64,000 nt of DNA from Syntrophomonadaceae bacterium (GTDB lineage Bacteria; Bacillota; Syntrophomonadia; Syntrophomonadales; Syntrophomonadaceae), in contig JAAYCK010000002.1 of the NCBI GenBank assembly GCA_012729835.1, positions 1-64,000 of the forward strand, in the 5' to 3' direction. Within the stretch, counting starts at the first letter, position 1. Every line of letters starts with the position of its first letter. The notes beneath the pieces were generated by a model. That model made no database searches. It was not told the origin of the DNA and was given only the letters and a program-made list of their open reading frames with translations. The translations under genes were made by a program, and so were the position numbers. Below are positions 8,792 through 15,887 of the stretch, in pieces.

Positions 8792-8989
8792 TTAGATCAC
8801 GCTCCTTTGGTTAAAGTTATCAATAAGGCCGCTGGCCTCAGCAACGGTGTACACGGTCCTCGCATCTCCAGTTAAGGCGGCCAGCAGAACCTCGGGTTTG
8901 CAATTAAAAAGAGCTTCCGTGTTTGCCAGAAGCTCTTCTCGGGGATATTTGCATGGTTCTTCAGCCGGGACATCTTTTTTGGCCATCAT
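8792..8989 (-). CDS. Small protein between connector and sheath, YkzL-like position
   Basis: A 65-residue protein starting at ATG 8989, chosen because GAGGTGAAA precedes it directly; longer starts would read through the previous gene. It contains KYPREELLANTEALFNCKPE followed by a short helical segment. The slot just upstream of the sheath gene is taken by YkzL/YqzN-like small proteins in PBSX and SKIN. I do not know a defined function. It stops at the base before the sheath frame begins its 3'-5' order, so spacing is essentially zero. Confidence 0.65.
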   Translation of the reverse strand: MMAKKDVPAEEPCKYPREELLANTEALFNCKPEVLLAALTGDARTVYTVAEASGLIDNFNQRSVI

Positions 8990-8996
8990 TTTCACC

Positions 8997-9821
8997 TCAC
9001 TCAATATTGCCCATGGTTGTAACACCATTTATCAGCGGCAATTCGCCGCTAACCTGTTTTACCGACCTGCTTAGGGTTACGGTCACCTGGGATTTGGTCA
9101 GAGAATTCCCCTGGAAGTCAGCCCGTGGATCTTCGACCGTAAGATATCGTTTATTCTCATCGTCCAGTACGATCTTTATTGCGGCCTTTAACCCGGATAC
9201 TATTGAAACTGCCCCTGACATGCTATCATTCGGCGTATTGCCCAGGATATTGGCTGTGAATTTCTTGTGCAGCCTGATCGTGCTGCCCCTGCCGTCGCTT
9301 GTCTGGATCCCGGACAAAGACCATATGACAGATGGCCTTAGGTTACCTGGCCATACCGAGGCCACAGTCCACCCGATTCCCAACACGGTTTCAGTCCAAT
9401 CAACTAGTGCATTTAGCCAGGTATCAGTGATAGTCCCGCTGACCTTGTAAACCGTGACCCGGAAACCAAACAGATATCTCTTTGTCTGGTCCCGATCATA
9501 TATGGACGGTATCTCTTCCAACTGCGCCGTGTAGCTATTAGAACCAACCGTAATCAAGCCGCCGGTGGGGCACAGCACATAGTTTAAAACCCGCCATATT
9601 TTCTCATAGCCGGTTGAATGGGTCTTGCAGCGTACCTGGATGTATAACTGCCGCCACATTTCAGGCGGTTCCCTGGGATCTGTGCCGCCTATATCAAATA
9701 TAGTTATGGCTTCATCCGGTTTATCTGGCTGCAAATCAACAAATATGTTGGTCCCAAATGTCCCCTCTCTTTTCGCCGCAAGATATTCAGCAATATCAGT
9801 GGCTATTATGGTTGTTGCCAT
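8997..9821 (-). CDS. Minor capsid / tail-completion protein with extra C-terminal half
   Basis: A 274-residue protein whose first 130 residues resemble the Minor_capsid_3/tail terminator family (TIIATDIAEYLAAKREGTFG; a central ITIFDIGGTDPREPPEMWRQ). These proteins sit between the connector and the tail. The second half (about residues 135-274) has a repeated beta pattern (TDTWLNALVDWTETVLG) and no family that I recognise. Typical homologues are only 120-150 residues, so this looks like a fusion with an added domain. Confidence 0.6.
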   Translation of the reverse strand: MATTIIATDIAEYLAAKREGTFGTNIFVDLQPDKPDEAITIFDIGGTDPREPPEMWRQLYIQVRCKTHSTGYEKIWRVLNYVLCPTGGLITVGSNSYTAQLEEIPSIYDRDQTKRYLFGFRVTVYKVSGTITDTWLNALVDWTETVLGIGWTVASVWPGNLRPSVIWSLSGIQTSDGRGSTIRLHKKFTANILGNTPNDSMSGAVSIVSGLKAAIKIVLDDENKRYLTVEDPRADFQGNSLTKSQVTVTLSRSVKQVSGELPLINGVTTMGNIE

Positions 9822-9822
9822 A

Positions 9823-10248
9823 CTATCTCAACCCTTCTGGCAAAGAGTTAGTAACTTGGCCGGTTACATATTTCCCGACAGTACTCAATTTCTTTTCAAC
9901 GGTTCGCCTCATCCATGGGTTGCCTTTAGTCCCAGGGTGATGAACCCTTTTTCTATATATCACTTCGCCACCAACTTTGAAGGCCAGCGCTTTGGCCTTA
10001 TCTGGAGCAATGTCATGCGGTGGCGATCCTTCATGCAATGCATGAGCATAAGGAGTATTTGCGCTGATACTTACCGTCAGCCGGGCTCTGTGTGGAGTTA
10101 CGGTCTGACTTCTGCGCAGTGTTCCTGTTTTAATGGGCGTTTCATCGATAATATCAACGATAATTCCCTCAGCACCTGTTACCAGAGCATCAAAGGCCAC
10201 TCTTTTTATCACAGAATCAAGGTTTTTCCCAGTCGGAAACTCTTTCAA
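9823..10248 (-). CDS. HK97 gp10-like head-tail joining protein (XkdI-like)
   Basis: A 141-residue protein with the HK97_gp10 / minor capsid 2 signature: an N-terminal helix, the IVDIIDETPIKTGTLRRSQT motif and YAHALHEGSPPH, then GTKGNPWMRRTVEKK at the C-terminus. The family forms the tail-completion ring. It lies one base upstream of the next gene's frame and downstream of a head-closure protein gene, consistent with the connector order. Confidence 0.85.
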   Translation of the reverse strand: MKEFPTGKNLDSVIKRVAFDALVTGAEGIIVDIIDETPIKTGTLRRSQTVTPHRARLTVSISANTPYAHALHEGSPPHDIAPDKAKALAFKVGGEVIYRKRVHHPGTKGNPWMRRTVEKKLSTVGKYVTGQVTNSLPEGLR

Positions 10249-10262
10249 TTACCTCACCAGCC

Positions 10263-10559
10263 TTAAACCGAGCATTCCCGGTGCCATACTGTCCCGTCAA
10301 AACCCGTCGCCTCAGTTACATTTATCACGATCCATTCAAGATCCTCATATTCTAAAGAATCTCCAGGCTGTACCGCTTCAAGGCAGTAAACTATAGCTTC
10401 CGAAACAACCTCTTCACCCTTTTTATTGCGAACCAACCTGCGCTTACCTTCCCAACGGACTTTGACTGTGACCGGGTCATCAAATATTGCTTCACCATAC
10501 CCGTTATGGCCGGTGACATGCTTCCAGACAGCTGATTGGTTGAGTGCTCCCTCGATCAT
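10263..10559 (-). CDS. Head closure protein, Minor_capsid_1 family
   Basis: A 98-residue beta-rich protein starting at ATG 10559, which overlaps the previous stop by 4 bases (ATGA). It contains GHNGYGEAIFDDPVTVKVRW, a KGEEVVSEAIVYCLEAVQPGD stretch and a C-terminal WHRECSV, matching the Minor_capsid_1/XkdH class. It probably closes the portal channel after packaging. An upstream in-frame start would extend it far into the neighbour and is less likely. Confidence 0.8.
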   Translation of the reverse strand: MIEGALNQSAVWKHVTGHNGYGEAIFDDPVTVKVRWEGKRRLVRNKKGEEVVSEAIVYCLEAVQPGDSLEYEDLEWIVINVTEATGFDGTVWHRECSV

Positions 10560-11098
10560 ATGATCACCGCACTTCCTGCCAGGTATGGTCTTAATAACTC
10601 TCTGGCTTCCGGGCATAGTACTGTGGATCGACGATTACTTTGGGCTTGAGACTGACCAGCATATTCGTTTGCATTACCCACAGATCCACCAACCATGCCC
10701 AGCACCTGCTGCTTGTTACGGTGCCTTTCGTAATCGGTAAGCCCGAGTAAAAACAAAGCCTGCTCACAGCAAGCATCTTTAACTACCTTTGGGATATCGA
10801 TATCACATACATAACCATCCGAGACCGGTTCTTGCAGGTTACCGATGTATTCGACCATGCTGAAGGAACTCCCAGGTGGATAGCATCGTGGGAACTGCAG
10901 GATCTGGTTGTAATACTGCTTTTTCCTGCCCACTAACGCCAGGCGGTCTATATGTTTAGTAGCCATGATCAGCGCCTGGGACTTGTGATCATCTGTCGCA
11001 TTATCCCAGTCATCGGTATATAACCGTTCTTCGAAGAATGCTTCTGCATCTACAAGAGAAATGTAAGTGTTTGTTCCCACGGTAAGGGTTACAGCCAT
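10556..11098 (-). CDS. Head-tail connector adaptor protein (DnaT-like ssDNA-binding annotated family)
   Basis: A 180-residue helical protein that begins with LTVGTNTYISLVDAEAFFEE and continues with SQALIMATKHIDRLALVGRK and QILQFPRCYPPGSS. This pattern belongs to phage head-tail adaptor proteins often labelled 'putative DnaT-like ssDNA-binding protein' in databases. The location, between the capsid block and head closure protein, supports an adaptor role rather than DNA binding. Confidence 0.75.
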   Translation of the reverse strand: MAVTLTVGTNTYISLVDAEAFFEERLYTDDWDNATDDHKSQALIMATKHIDRLALVGRKKQYYNQILQFPRCYPPGSSFSMVEYIGNLQEPVSDGYVCDIDIPKVVKDACCEQALFLLGLTDYERHRNKQQVLGMVGGSVGNANEYAGQSQAQSNRRSTVLCPEARELLRPYLAGSAVII

Positions 11099-11113
11099 TT
11101 ACAATCACCCTTC

Positions 11114-11476
11114 CTAAGTGGTAGCTGGCGGAACATCATCCCCGGCATCAGGGTTATTGTCTGATGGTGTTTCTGCGGCAACTATTTCATGAACCTGCAG
11201 AGCTCCCAGCAAGGCCTCTTTGTTCATTTTGCTATATCCCGGGATCTCGTTTTCCTTGGCCAGTTCCCGCAATTCGTTGTAACTCATTTCATCAAGGGGC
11301 TTATTGTTATCATCAGCACTGCCCTCGGTACCCTTCTGGCTCGGGGGTACTTCTTCAAGCGGCTTGGCGATCCCTTTGTTAATCCAACGCTGAGCGATGG
11401 TATTATCGATATCTATCTCATCTCCAACGTTTAATGGTTCGCCCCAGAATGTGGCCTTAAGTATCTCAACCTTCAC
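11114..11476 (-). CDS. YqbF-like protein with HeH/Rho-N-like module
   Basis: A 120-residue protein of two parts. The N-terminus (MKVEILKATFWGEPLNVGDE) resembles YqbF-type phage proteins. The C-terminal half carries LDEMSYNELRELAKENEIPG, a short helix-extended-helix module like Rho-N/SAP domains. The final 25 residues are acidic and Pro-rich. Homologues sit next to the major capsid in SKIN-type phages. Function is unknown; the module suggests nucleic-acid contact. Confidence 0.65.
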   Translation of the reverse strand: MKVEILKATFWGEPLNVGDEIDIDNTIAQRWINKGIAKPLEEVPPSQKGTEGSADDNNKPLDEMSYNELRELAKENEIPGYSKMNKEALLGALQVHEIVAAETPSDNNPDAGDDVPPATT

Positions 11477-11490
11477 AATATTCCCTCCCT

Positions 11491-11518
11491 AAAAGGAAGA
11501 GGGCCTTTCGCCCCCTTC
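11491..11518 (-). terminator. Intrinsic terminator after the capsid accessory gene
   Basis: On the minus strand a 9-bp stem (GAAGGGGGC with GCCCTCTTC, one G-U pair) encloses a 5-nt loop and is followed by CTTTT. It lies directly after the stop at 11521 and would attenuate transcription between capsid and connector genes, a common way to raise capsid over connector expression. Confidence 0.6.
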
Positions 11519-11520
11519 TC

Positions 11521-12141
11521 TTATACGATTAAATACACATCGACAACGTGACCATCCAATGCAGAGTTGAGGTCTACAGTATTGCCATCAATAGCTGTAG
11601 CACTTACGGCCACAGTCGGGGGAGTACTTTCTTTAACGTTGTTTAGAAAAGCAAACAGCACTGTGTTGTGAGCCAGTTTTTTCGGCAATCCTAACTTGTC
11701 GCCAAATCCAATAGTAACAGTTACGCCAGCACCATCCATTGCAGGTATCTCCACCTTGGTTACGGTTTTAAAGGCTTTGTTTCCTATCACAGTTCCGGCA
11801 GTGTTATCCGTGAACGCTGGAAGATCTTCAGTAATAACTTCGTCAAGGTAATTGGTACCGGTTACCTTGACTTGTACAGCCTTAATATTAGCTGCCGTAT
11901 CACATGCTACAGTAGCAGTAATATTTCTGGGTACCGCTGGATTGGCAAATCCGGTAGTGACTTCAACTTTCGTATCGGAACTACAGTCAATAGTAGCATG
12001 CACTGCATCGTTGTCGGCGGCTACTGCATTAGCAGCGCTTATCTGGAAGTGAGCAAGAAAACCCAAATCAAAGACAACACCCTCAACATCCGATTGCATA
12101 ACCTGATCCAAATTGGGGTTAAGAGGATAGAATCCACTCAT
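11521..12141 (-). CDS. Probable capsid decoration/structural protein
   Basis: A 206-residue protein immediately downstream of the major capsid gene, low in charge and rich in Val, Thr and Ala, predicted mainly beta. It contains LAHFQISAANAVAADNDAVH near the start and a repeated Thr/Val/Asn pattern in the middle. I recognise this type from Clostridia prophages, where it follows the capsid, but no solved family. Decoration (cement) protein or a head fibre is the best guess from location and composition. It has a strong AAGGAGG ribosome site. Confidence 0.55.
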   Translation of the reverse strand: MSGFYPLNPNLDQVMQSDVEGVVFDLGFLAHFQISAANAVAADNDAVHATIDCSSDTKVEVTTGFANPAVPRNITATVACDTAANIKAVQVKVTGTNYLDEVITEDLPAFTDNTAGTVIGNKAFKTVTKVEIPAMDGAGVTVTIGFGDKLGLPKKLAHNTVLFAFLNNVKESTPPTVAVSATAIDGNTVDLNSALDGHVVDVYLIV

Positions 12142-12170
12142 TGTATCAATACCTCCTTATAAGATTGGGA

Positions 12171-12199
12171 GACCCCCGGGCAAATAAGCCACAGGGGTC
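12171..12199 (-). other. Stem-loop between capsid and decoration genes
   Basis: GACCCC (12171-12176) pairs with GGGGTC (12194-12199), with a shorter inner GGC/GCC pair. On the minus strand it lies 27 bases after the capsid stop. No run of T follows, so it is better seen as an mRNA-stabilising or processing hairpin than as a full terminator. Confidence 0.45.
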
Positions 12200-12225
12200 A
12201 ACAACATTACAATATTATTGGATTA

Positions 12226-13182
12226 TTAGGGCTTCAAGACTCCAAAGGGATAACGGCTGGCCGCAGTCGGCTGCAGAGCGTTAACCGGATTGGGCAACTG
12301 CCAGCCCAGTCTCATTACAGCCCTCAGAGCTACCATATCCTGCTGGGCCAGATTGTAGATGATGGCACCAGTGTTGTCCTGGATAACAGCTTCGGTCAGA
12401 ACCTTATAGGTGATGTCCTGGCGAATGGAATATACCAACTGTTGCCAATCACCCGACACTAAGAGACTCTGCGCCGCATCGATGGCGCCGTTTTTGGGGA
12501 ATACGATATCTTCACCATCTAGGGTATAGCGAGTTTTCTCCTGCACGCTGGAATTGAAGATCGGTACGCCATTCGCATCGCGGAGCCCACGAAGCTTTGA
12601 CTTCATTGTCATGGCCCCAATATGACCGTTGACGCCAAAACCATCGACCTCAACAAGTGCCAGGACTCCAGATTCACCCATAATATCATCGTATACATCT
12701 ACACCAGTACCCAGGGTAACCACGTTGCCGGCATTGGTTGCACCAGTTAAAAGATTGCTGGGCCAAGTAGAAGGAGCATTAGTTCCATAGAGGGCAGCCT
12801 GATCAAAAGCTCTTCCAAAAGCCTCGGTCATTTGGGGTTTGATCTCTCCCCAGATATCGTAATCGGCATCATCCAACACTGCTTCCGGTATTGGAACGAT
12901 TACGGCCAGTTCTTCAGCGACTATGTTCTTGCCCTCCCAGGCCGCTTTGGAGGTCTGCTTCAATCCCCCGCCGCTACCACCAGCTTCACCGTTTACGAAG
13001 TAGGCACTGATCAGAGCGGATAAAACCGGGATACTTTTCTGTTTCCGGCTCATGTTGGGCAGCCTTCTCGCCAGGGACATGACTGCGCTAAACTGAGGTA
13101 CATTTTGGATGATTTCGTTGCTGATCTCTGTCGGAATCAGAGCTTCCGCATCTGAGCGGGATATAATGCTGTTGTACGCCAT
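12226..13182 (-). CDS. Major capsid protein, HK97 fold
   Basis: A 318-residue major capsid protein of the HK97 family. Recognisable elements are the N-terminal ISRSDAEALIPTEISNEIIQ, a helix with FSAVMSLARRLPNMSRKQKS, an E-loop region with AYFVNGEAGGSGGGLKQTSK, and a P-domain helix DIWGEIKPQMTEAFGRAFDQ. There is no long N-terminal delta domain; the separate scaffold gene just upstream supplies assembly help. A ribosome site, AGGTGATTA, precedes the ATG. Confidence 0.95.
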   Translation of the reverse strand: MAYNSIISRSDAEALIPTEISNEIIQNVPQFSAVMSLARRLPNMSRKQKSIPVLSALISAYFVNGEAGGSGGGLKQTSKAAWEGKNIVAEELAVIVPIPEAVLDDADYDIWGEIKPQMTEAFGRAFDQAALYGTNAPSTWPSNLLTGATNAGNVVTLGTGVDVYDDIMGESGVLALVEVDGFGVNGHIGAMTMKSKLRGLRDANGVPIFNSSVQEKTRYTLDGEDIVFPKNGAIDAAQSLLVSGDWQQLVYSIRQDITYKVLTEAVIQDNTGAIIYNLAQQDMVALRAVMRLGWQLPNPVNALQPTAASRYPFGVLKP

Positions 13183-13208
13183 TCTTTAATCACCTGTCCT
13201 TTCTGTTT

Positions 13209-13781
13209 TTACCTTCCGGCCATAGTCCGGATAAAATCATTCATACCAACAGTACTTGGTTTACCTCCACCGCCACCCGCGGGATTTGTTCCTCCTCCAA
13301 CGGTAGTGGGAGCACCTTCGCCAAATAGATACGCATCAGACTCGCGCAGGCCCTTAATCTGGTCATCAAACCCGAACAGTTTGTCACCATCCACTTTGAT
13401 GTTGTCAGAATTTAGGAGAGCTCTTACGGCCTTAACGTTTTTGGCTCCGGCTTGGTGGATTGCAAGTTCGATAGCGGAATTAAGCCGCTGTTCAGCCATC
13501 TTGCCCTCGAACTCCTGCTTCGTATTTTGGTTTTCGTCCTTAAGGGTTTGAATCTGCTTCTGCAAATCCTCATTGCCGGCGGCTTTGGTTTTCAGGTCGT
13601 CGAGCTGTTTGTCCCGGTCATCCAACTGTTTCCGCAGGTCCTTTGCCTCCTGCTCCTTCTCGTTGAGCTTTTGCCTGGGAACATAGGATCCATCATTTAT
13701 AACAGCCAACTCTTTATCACCAATTTTCTTGGCGATTTCCTCGGTATATAGATCCCCGAGTAATTCCTTTAATAGCGACAT
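13209..13781 (-). CDS. Scaffolding protein, Phage_GP20 family
   Basis: A 190-residue, highly charged, coiled-coil protein (residues 35-110 are Lys/Glu/Gln/Asp-rich, including KEQEAKDLRKQLDDRDKQLD). It is followed by an AIELAIHQAGAKNVKAVRALL segment and a Gly-rich tail ending in FIRTMAGR. This is the GP20/XkdF-like scaffold that lines the procapsid interior. It lies just upstream of the major capsid gene. Confidence 0.9.
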   Translation of the reverse strand: MSLLKELLGDLYTEEIAKKIGDKELAVINDGSYVPRQKLNEKEQEAKDLRKQLDDRDKQLDDLKTKAAGNEDLQKQIQTLKDENQNTKQEFEGKMAEQRLNSAIELAIHQAGAKNVKAVRALLNSDNIKVDGDKLFGFDDQIKGLRESDAYLFGEGAPTTVGGGTNPAGGGGGKPSTVGMNDFIRTMAGR

Positions 13782-13868
13782 AAAGCAACCTCCTTAGTTT
13801 TTAGGCTGGTCACCCACCAGCTGGGAGTCTCGTTCAGTTAGGCTCCGAACCTTGAAAGTGAGCAAAGG

Positions 13869-14081
13869 CTAATACCCTATTTGCTTCATCACAATGGTAT
13901 CGTTAATTGCTACGGCTTCAACTCGCTCGGGCATTATAACTAGCGAGCCTTCATTATCGTTGAATTCTCCTGGTTCCTGGGGGATTGATTTGACCCATTG
14001 TTTAAGCCTTTCGACTTCTTCATCGGCCATAGTTCCCGATATGGTCTCTCCACTTTTCAGCCAGATAATATAATCCTTCAC
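13869..14081 (-). CDS. Hypothetical phage protein, 70 residues
   Basis: A 70-residue acidic protein starting at GTG 14081. It reads KDYIIWLKSGETISGTMADE and ends in IVMKQIGY. It resembles the small beta-strand proteins often found near phage capsid genes, but I cannot name a family. It begins just to the left of the plus-strand gene 14162-14509, so a promoter serving the scaffold/capsid genes may lie in the short interval 14082-14161. Confidence 0.5.
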   Translation of the reverse strand: MKDYIIWLKSGETISGTMADEEVERLKQWVKSIPQEPGEFNDNEGSLVIMPERVEAVAINDTIVMKQIGY

Positions 14082-14136
14082 ACAGGCTATTCCCCCTCTG
14101 CATGTTTTTGGGTATAAAAAAACACCCCGGTTCGCA

Positions 14137-14142
14137 TATAAT
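14137..14142 (+). promoter_or_regulatory. Probable -10 element for the plus-strand gene in the late operon
   Basis: A perfect TATAAT lies 20 bases upstream of ATG 14162, with AGAGGTG as ribosome site between them. No good -35 at 17 bp is present (the nearest TTGGGT is 23 bp away), so the promoter may depend on an activator. Confidence 0.4.
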
Positions 14143-14161
14143 ACTTACCAGAGGTGTTTAT

Positions 14162-14509
14162 ATGGCCAAATCTATAGATCCTGAATGGACCATTGAAAAT
14201 GACCGCCAGTCTGTCACAGTTGGAATTAATCATCGATTAGGCCTTGTCCATCAACAAGGTCTGGATGCAACTTTAATAAGGCTGGGAAAAGAACATTCGC
14301 GCCTATTCTGGCAGCAACGCGGCGTGCCTTTTATTCCTCAGGGGCCCACTCCGTTGATTTCTGGGGATGTTTACTGGAGCGAAGAAGAAAACTGCTGGTA
14401 CTATAAAACCAAACCGCCAGTGCCAATGCGCTTTAATGACCCAAAAATCATTGGAATAGCTGCAGAAGGAGTTTCCAAACCGGAAAAGCACAAAAAGAAA
14501 AGCATCTGA
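14162..14509 (+). CDS. Unassigned plus-strand accessory gene (moron candidate) inside the late operon
   Basis: A 115-residue protein starting at ATG 14162, preceded by AGAGGTG and by a TATAAT 20 bases upstream. It reads AKSIDPEWTIENDRQSVTVG, has a Trp/Tyr-rich middle (SEEENCWYYKTKPPVPMRF) and a Lys-rich end. I recognise no family. It is transcribed against the surrounding late genes and ends in a bidirectional terminator, so it is an autonomous transcription unit, the classic shape of a moron expressed in the lysogen. Its role is unknown. Confidence 0.7.
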   Translation: MAKSIDPEWTIENDRQSVTVGINHRLGLVHQQGLDATLIRLGKEHSRLFWQQRGVPFIPQGPTPLISGDVYWSEEENCWYYKTKPPVPMRFNDPKIIGIAAEGVSKPEKHKKKSI

Positions 14510-14530
14510 TCGAGTATCAGGTGCTTTTCT
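14496..14530. terminator. Bidirectional intrinsic terminator between convergent genes
   Basis: A 15-bp stem (AGAAAAGCATCTGAT with ATCAGGTGCTTTTCT, one G-U pair) and a 5-nt loop with A/T-rich outer arms works in both directions. It separates the plus-strand gene ending at 14509 from the immunity-like gene ending at 14531. It would therefore also stop minus-strand transcription coming from terminase and portal. Confidence 0.85.
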
Positions 14531-14731
14531 TCAATTTGATTTTAGCTTCCAGATTACCTTCCCGACCTGATCAAAGGATATTTCAGCAAGATCAGTTTCG
14601 CCATCTGAGAATTCAACCAAATAATCGGGCTTATCTCCTTCTATTTGAAAAATCTCAAGAATGGTGCACTCTCTGCCATCTTTGAGTTGAACTACATCCA
14701 GTTCATCTATGTCACTTTCTTTTATCAACAT
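14531..14731 (-). CDS. DUF4926-like small protein, probable immunity partner of the MuF toxin
   Basis: A 66-residue acidic protein with an ELDVVQLKDGRECTILEIF core and a YLVEFSDGETDLAEIS continuation, the pattern of DUF4926, a small beta-rich family that I recall next to DUF6883-type domains in bacterial toxin loci. It overlaps the upstream MuF gene by 20 bases and is the last gene before a strong terminator. Position, size, acidity and overlap are what an immunity gene shows. The immunity role is inference. Confidence 0.65.
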   Translation of the reverse strand: MLIKESDIDELDVVQLKDGRECTILEIFQIEGDKPDYLVEFSDGETDLAEISFDQVGKVIWKLKSN

Positions 14732-15887
14732 GCACAGTCACCATCCTCGTTGTTCCCTGATCATCAACTAGCCACCCGGTGAGAACTTTAGCCGTTTTCC
14801 CATTCGGCCCTGTCAATTCCATTATTACTTGATAACGCTCACCATGTTTGCCCTTACCCTTATAGACTGCTGGGAATCGTGGTAAGTTCCCCCTAATATT
14901 ATCTATCAAGTCCTGGTAATTGCTTAAATTGTATCCAAGGGCTTGCTCAAAAGCAATGGCTTTATCTTTGCCGCCTCCTGAGTGGTTCTTATTCAGGGAG
15001 TATTCAACGATTTTCTTTTCTGGAATATCCGCCTTTTCATAATTGGGCAGGGTTTCTCTTTTTGGCTCCTTATATTCATCATTTTGGAGCTCCGGAAGAT
15101 ATAGACCATAAGCGTGGCGACAATTCGGATGAAAGAGTCCCGCATCTTTGGCTTCCTGAACCGATGGATAATCCTTATCCTCCCCAGATAAGGATAGAAT
15201 CTTGCCTTGCCAGGATGCGCATTTTTCACAGGTGCCGGCGTGGGTACTCACTTTAACCAGATCATGCCCATTTTCTTGCAACCTCAGAGCCGTCCCCTGA
15301 AGGTGTGCTTCCATCGTTGTGGTTCTGGCCACCATCTCAGCATAGCTTCGCATGTTCCACTTACGCTTTAGACGATCTTCAAAGGCAGTAATCCCTTGTT
15401 CGGCCAATTGCTCCCGGTAATTTCGAGCAACCTGCTGCCAACTCTTGTACCCAACCACCGAACCCTTGATATTCTCCAAAGCTAGGGTACGGTAAATATC
15501 GTCAACTCTGCGGCCTATGGTTCGTGCCACATCATCAAACCGGTTATATGCTGTCTCGGCCAGGACCTGGGCTGCTTGCTGATGAATCTCTCCAAAACCA
15601 ACAGCAGCCGTTACCCCTACCGCTTCCAGTTGAGCATCTGCCATTGCAACCCCATTCAAATATGTATCCGGTACTGCCTCTTCACACCATGTTTTAGATC
15701 CTGCCAACAGATCATTTAGTATCTCCTGGACATTGGCCAACATAGTCTGCAGGTATGCGGTATCGTTTCCTTTAAGTAAGGCTTTGTTGATCTCGTCTAA
15801 AATCTCAGCTTCGGCCTCTGAATAGAACTGAAACAGCCTGGCGACTTCGCCATCGCTTTTCTTGATCGCCTTTTCCGGAGACATCAT
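14712..15887 (-). CDS. MuF/minor head protein with C-terminal DUF6883-like toxin domain
   Basis: A 391-residue protein of two parts. Residues about 1-265 are a Phage_min_cap2/MuF head protein: helical N-terminus, ARTTTMEAHLQGTALRLQEN, Cys-containing THAGTCEKCASWQGK and the terminal HPNCRH motif near 253-258. Such proteins ride in the capsid beside the portal. Residues 290-391 form a separate domain (KIVEYSLNKNHSGGGKDKA, ALGYNLSNYQDLIDNIRGN, LTGPNGKTAKVLTGW) resembling DUF6883, found at the end of polymorphic toxins. The architecture fits phage-borne MuF toxins delivered or kept with the particle. The start overlaps the portal stop by one base. Confidence 0.8.
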   Translation of the reverse strand: MMSPEKAIKKSDGEVARLFQFYSEAEAEILDEINKALLKGNDTAYLQTMLANVQEILNDLLAGSKTWCEEAVPDTYLNGVAMADAQLEAVGVTAAVGFGEIHQQAAQVLAETAYNRFDDVARTIGRRVDDIYRTLALENIKGSVVGYKSWQQVARNYREQLAEQGITAFEDRLKRKWNMRSYAEMVARTTTMEAHLQGTALRLQENGHDLVKVSTHAGTCEKCASWQGKILSLSGEDKDYPSVQEAKDAGLFHPNCRHAYGLYLPELQNDEYKEPKRETLPNYEKADIPEKKIVEYSLNKNHSGGGKDKAIAFEQALGYNLSNYQDLIDNIRGNLPRFPAVYKGKGKHGERYQVIMELTGPNGKTAKVLTGWLVDDQGTTRMVTVHVDKRK

